NCBI GenBank assembly: GCA_029262935.1
Contig: JAJCYK010000293.1
Coordinates: forward strand, 1 to 6,479
Direction of reading: 5' to 3'
Length of the DNA: 6,479 nucleotides
DNA from: Cytophagales bacterium
GTDB taxonomy: Bacteria > Bacteroidota > Bacteroidia > Cytophagales > Cyclobacteriaceae
Numbering within the stretch: position 1 is the stretch's first letter; the number at the start of each line of letters is the position of its first letter. The notes under the pieces are model-generated. The model was given only the letters and a program-made list of their open reading frames with translations. It had not been told where the DNA came from and did no database searches. This document shows, piece after piece, positions 6,100 through 6,479 of this stretch. Both the position numbers and the translations under genes were made by a program.

Positions 6100-6479
6100 A
6101 TGAATGTCATTGATATTGTATTGTTAGTAATTTTAGGCTTGGCAGCCTATAAAGGCTATCAACGAGGGCTTTTTGTTAGCTTAATTTCCATTGTGGCATT
6201 TTTTCTTTCAATAATATTGGCCTTTGTGCTTTTGGATTGGGGTGTGGATTTATTAGGCAGTTACATTGAGGGGTTTAAAGGATTTTTGCCTTACCTGGCC
6301 TTTATTATGATCTTCGGAGCCGTTGCACTACTTATCAACATCGGGGCAGGAATTGTAAAAAAGACCATGGACCTAACCTTGCTGGGAAGCGTTGATAACA
6401 TAGCGGGAGCTCTGCTTGGAATTGTGAAATGGGTCTTTGGCGCTAGTCTTTTGATTTGGCTTACACATGCGGTGGGGGT
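6100..6479 (+). CDS. CvpA-family membrane protein (3' end outside window)
   Basis: From the ATG at 6100 the frame stays open to the window edge, giving 126 residues of an integral inner-membrane protein. The N-terminus MNVIDIVLLVILGLAAYKGYQRGLF is the CvpA signature: N-x-x-D, a first membrane helix, then K-G-y-x-R-G-L. Four hydrophobic segments can be seen at roughly residues 4-18, 24-43, 61-81 and 100-120, with VDNIAGALLGIVKWVFG matching the conserved D-x-x-x-G-x-x-x-G helix. E. coli CvpA is tied to colicin V production and to envelope stress; the molecular function is unclear. Typical length is 160-180 residues, so a modest C-terminal part is missing. It sits 7 bp after yqeY with no promoter or Shine-Dalgarno of its own. 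Confidence 0.88.
   Translation, partial: MNVIDIVLLVILGLAAYKGYQRGLFVSLISIVAFFLSIILAFVLLDWGVDLLGSYIEGFKGFLPYLAFIMIFGAVALLINIGAGIVKKTMDLTLLGSVDNIAGALLGIVKWVFGASLLIWLTHAVG

Overview
The window looks like ordinary housekeeping chromosome from a member of the Bacteroidota, probably Flavobacteriales or a close relative; the genus cannot be named from sequence alone. Four things point there. The proteins are of the Bacteroidota type: bS21 with Tyr54, MetK with a long C-terminal insertion, PdxJ with a [15 protein letters not shown] loop, and the short HPF. Starts almost never have a Shine-Dalgarno sequence. Intergenic regions carry TTTG / TAnnTTTG promoter elements, the form used by the Bacteroidota primary sigma factor. 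Base composition is moderately AT-rich.

Layout, left to right. Positions 1-412 (+) hold the C-terminal third of an acyl-CoA dehydrogenase. A promoter follows, then a plus-strand cluster of rpsU (bS21), a Xer-type tyrosine recombinase, and hpf, a short hibernation-promoting factor. hpf meets metK (minus strand) tail to tail with one base between the stop codons. Further right on the minus strand lies a likely operon read pdxJ -> YbfF-like alpha/beta hydrolase -> RsmI-like methyltransferase; its first two genes overlap by 17 bp. metK is 74 bp downstream of this operon and has its own candidate promoter. From a 52-bp divergent region, yqeY and a cvpA-family gene (cut by the right end) run on the plus strand.

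Functional themes: translation and ribosome status (bS21, HPF, possibly the RsmI-like enzyme and YqeY), SAM supply (MetK) next to a SAM-using methyltransferase, vitamin B6 synthesis (PdxJ), fatty-acid oxidation, and chromosome dimer resolution (Xer). Gene density is very high and no gap exceeds 74 bp. I see no tRNA, rRNA, CRISPR array, insertion sequence, defence or phage module, and no convincing new system. The points most worth a second look are the apparent loss of the tRNA-tuf cluster expected after hpf, a hairpin just before the recombinase start, and the divergent RsmI-like paralogue.
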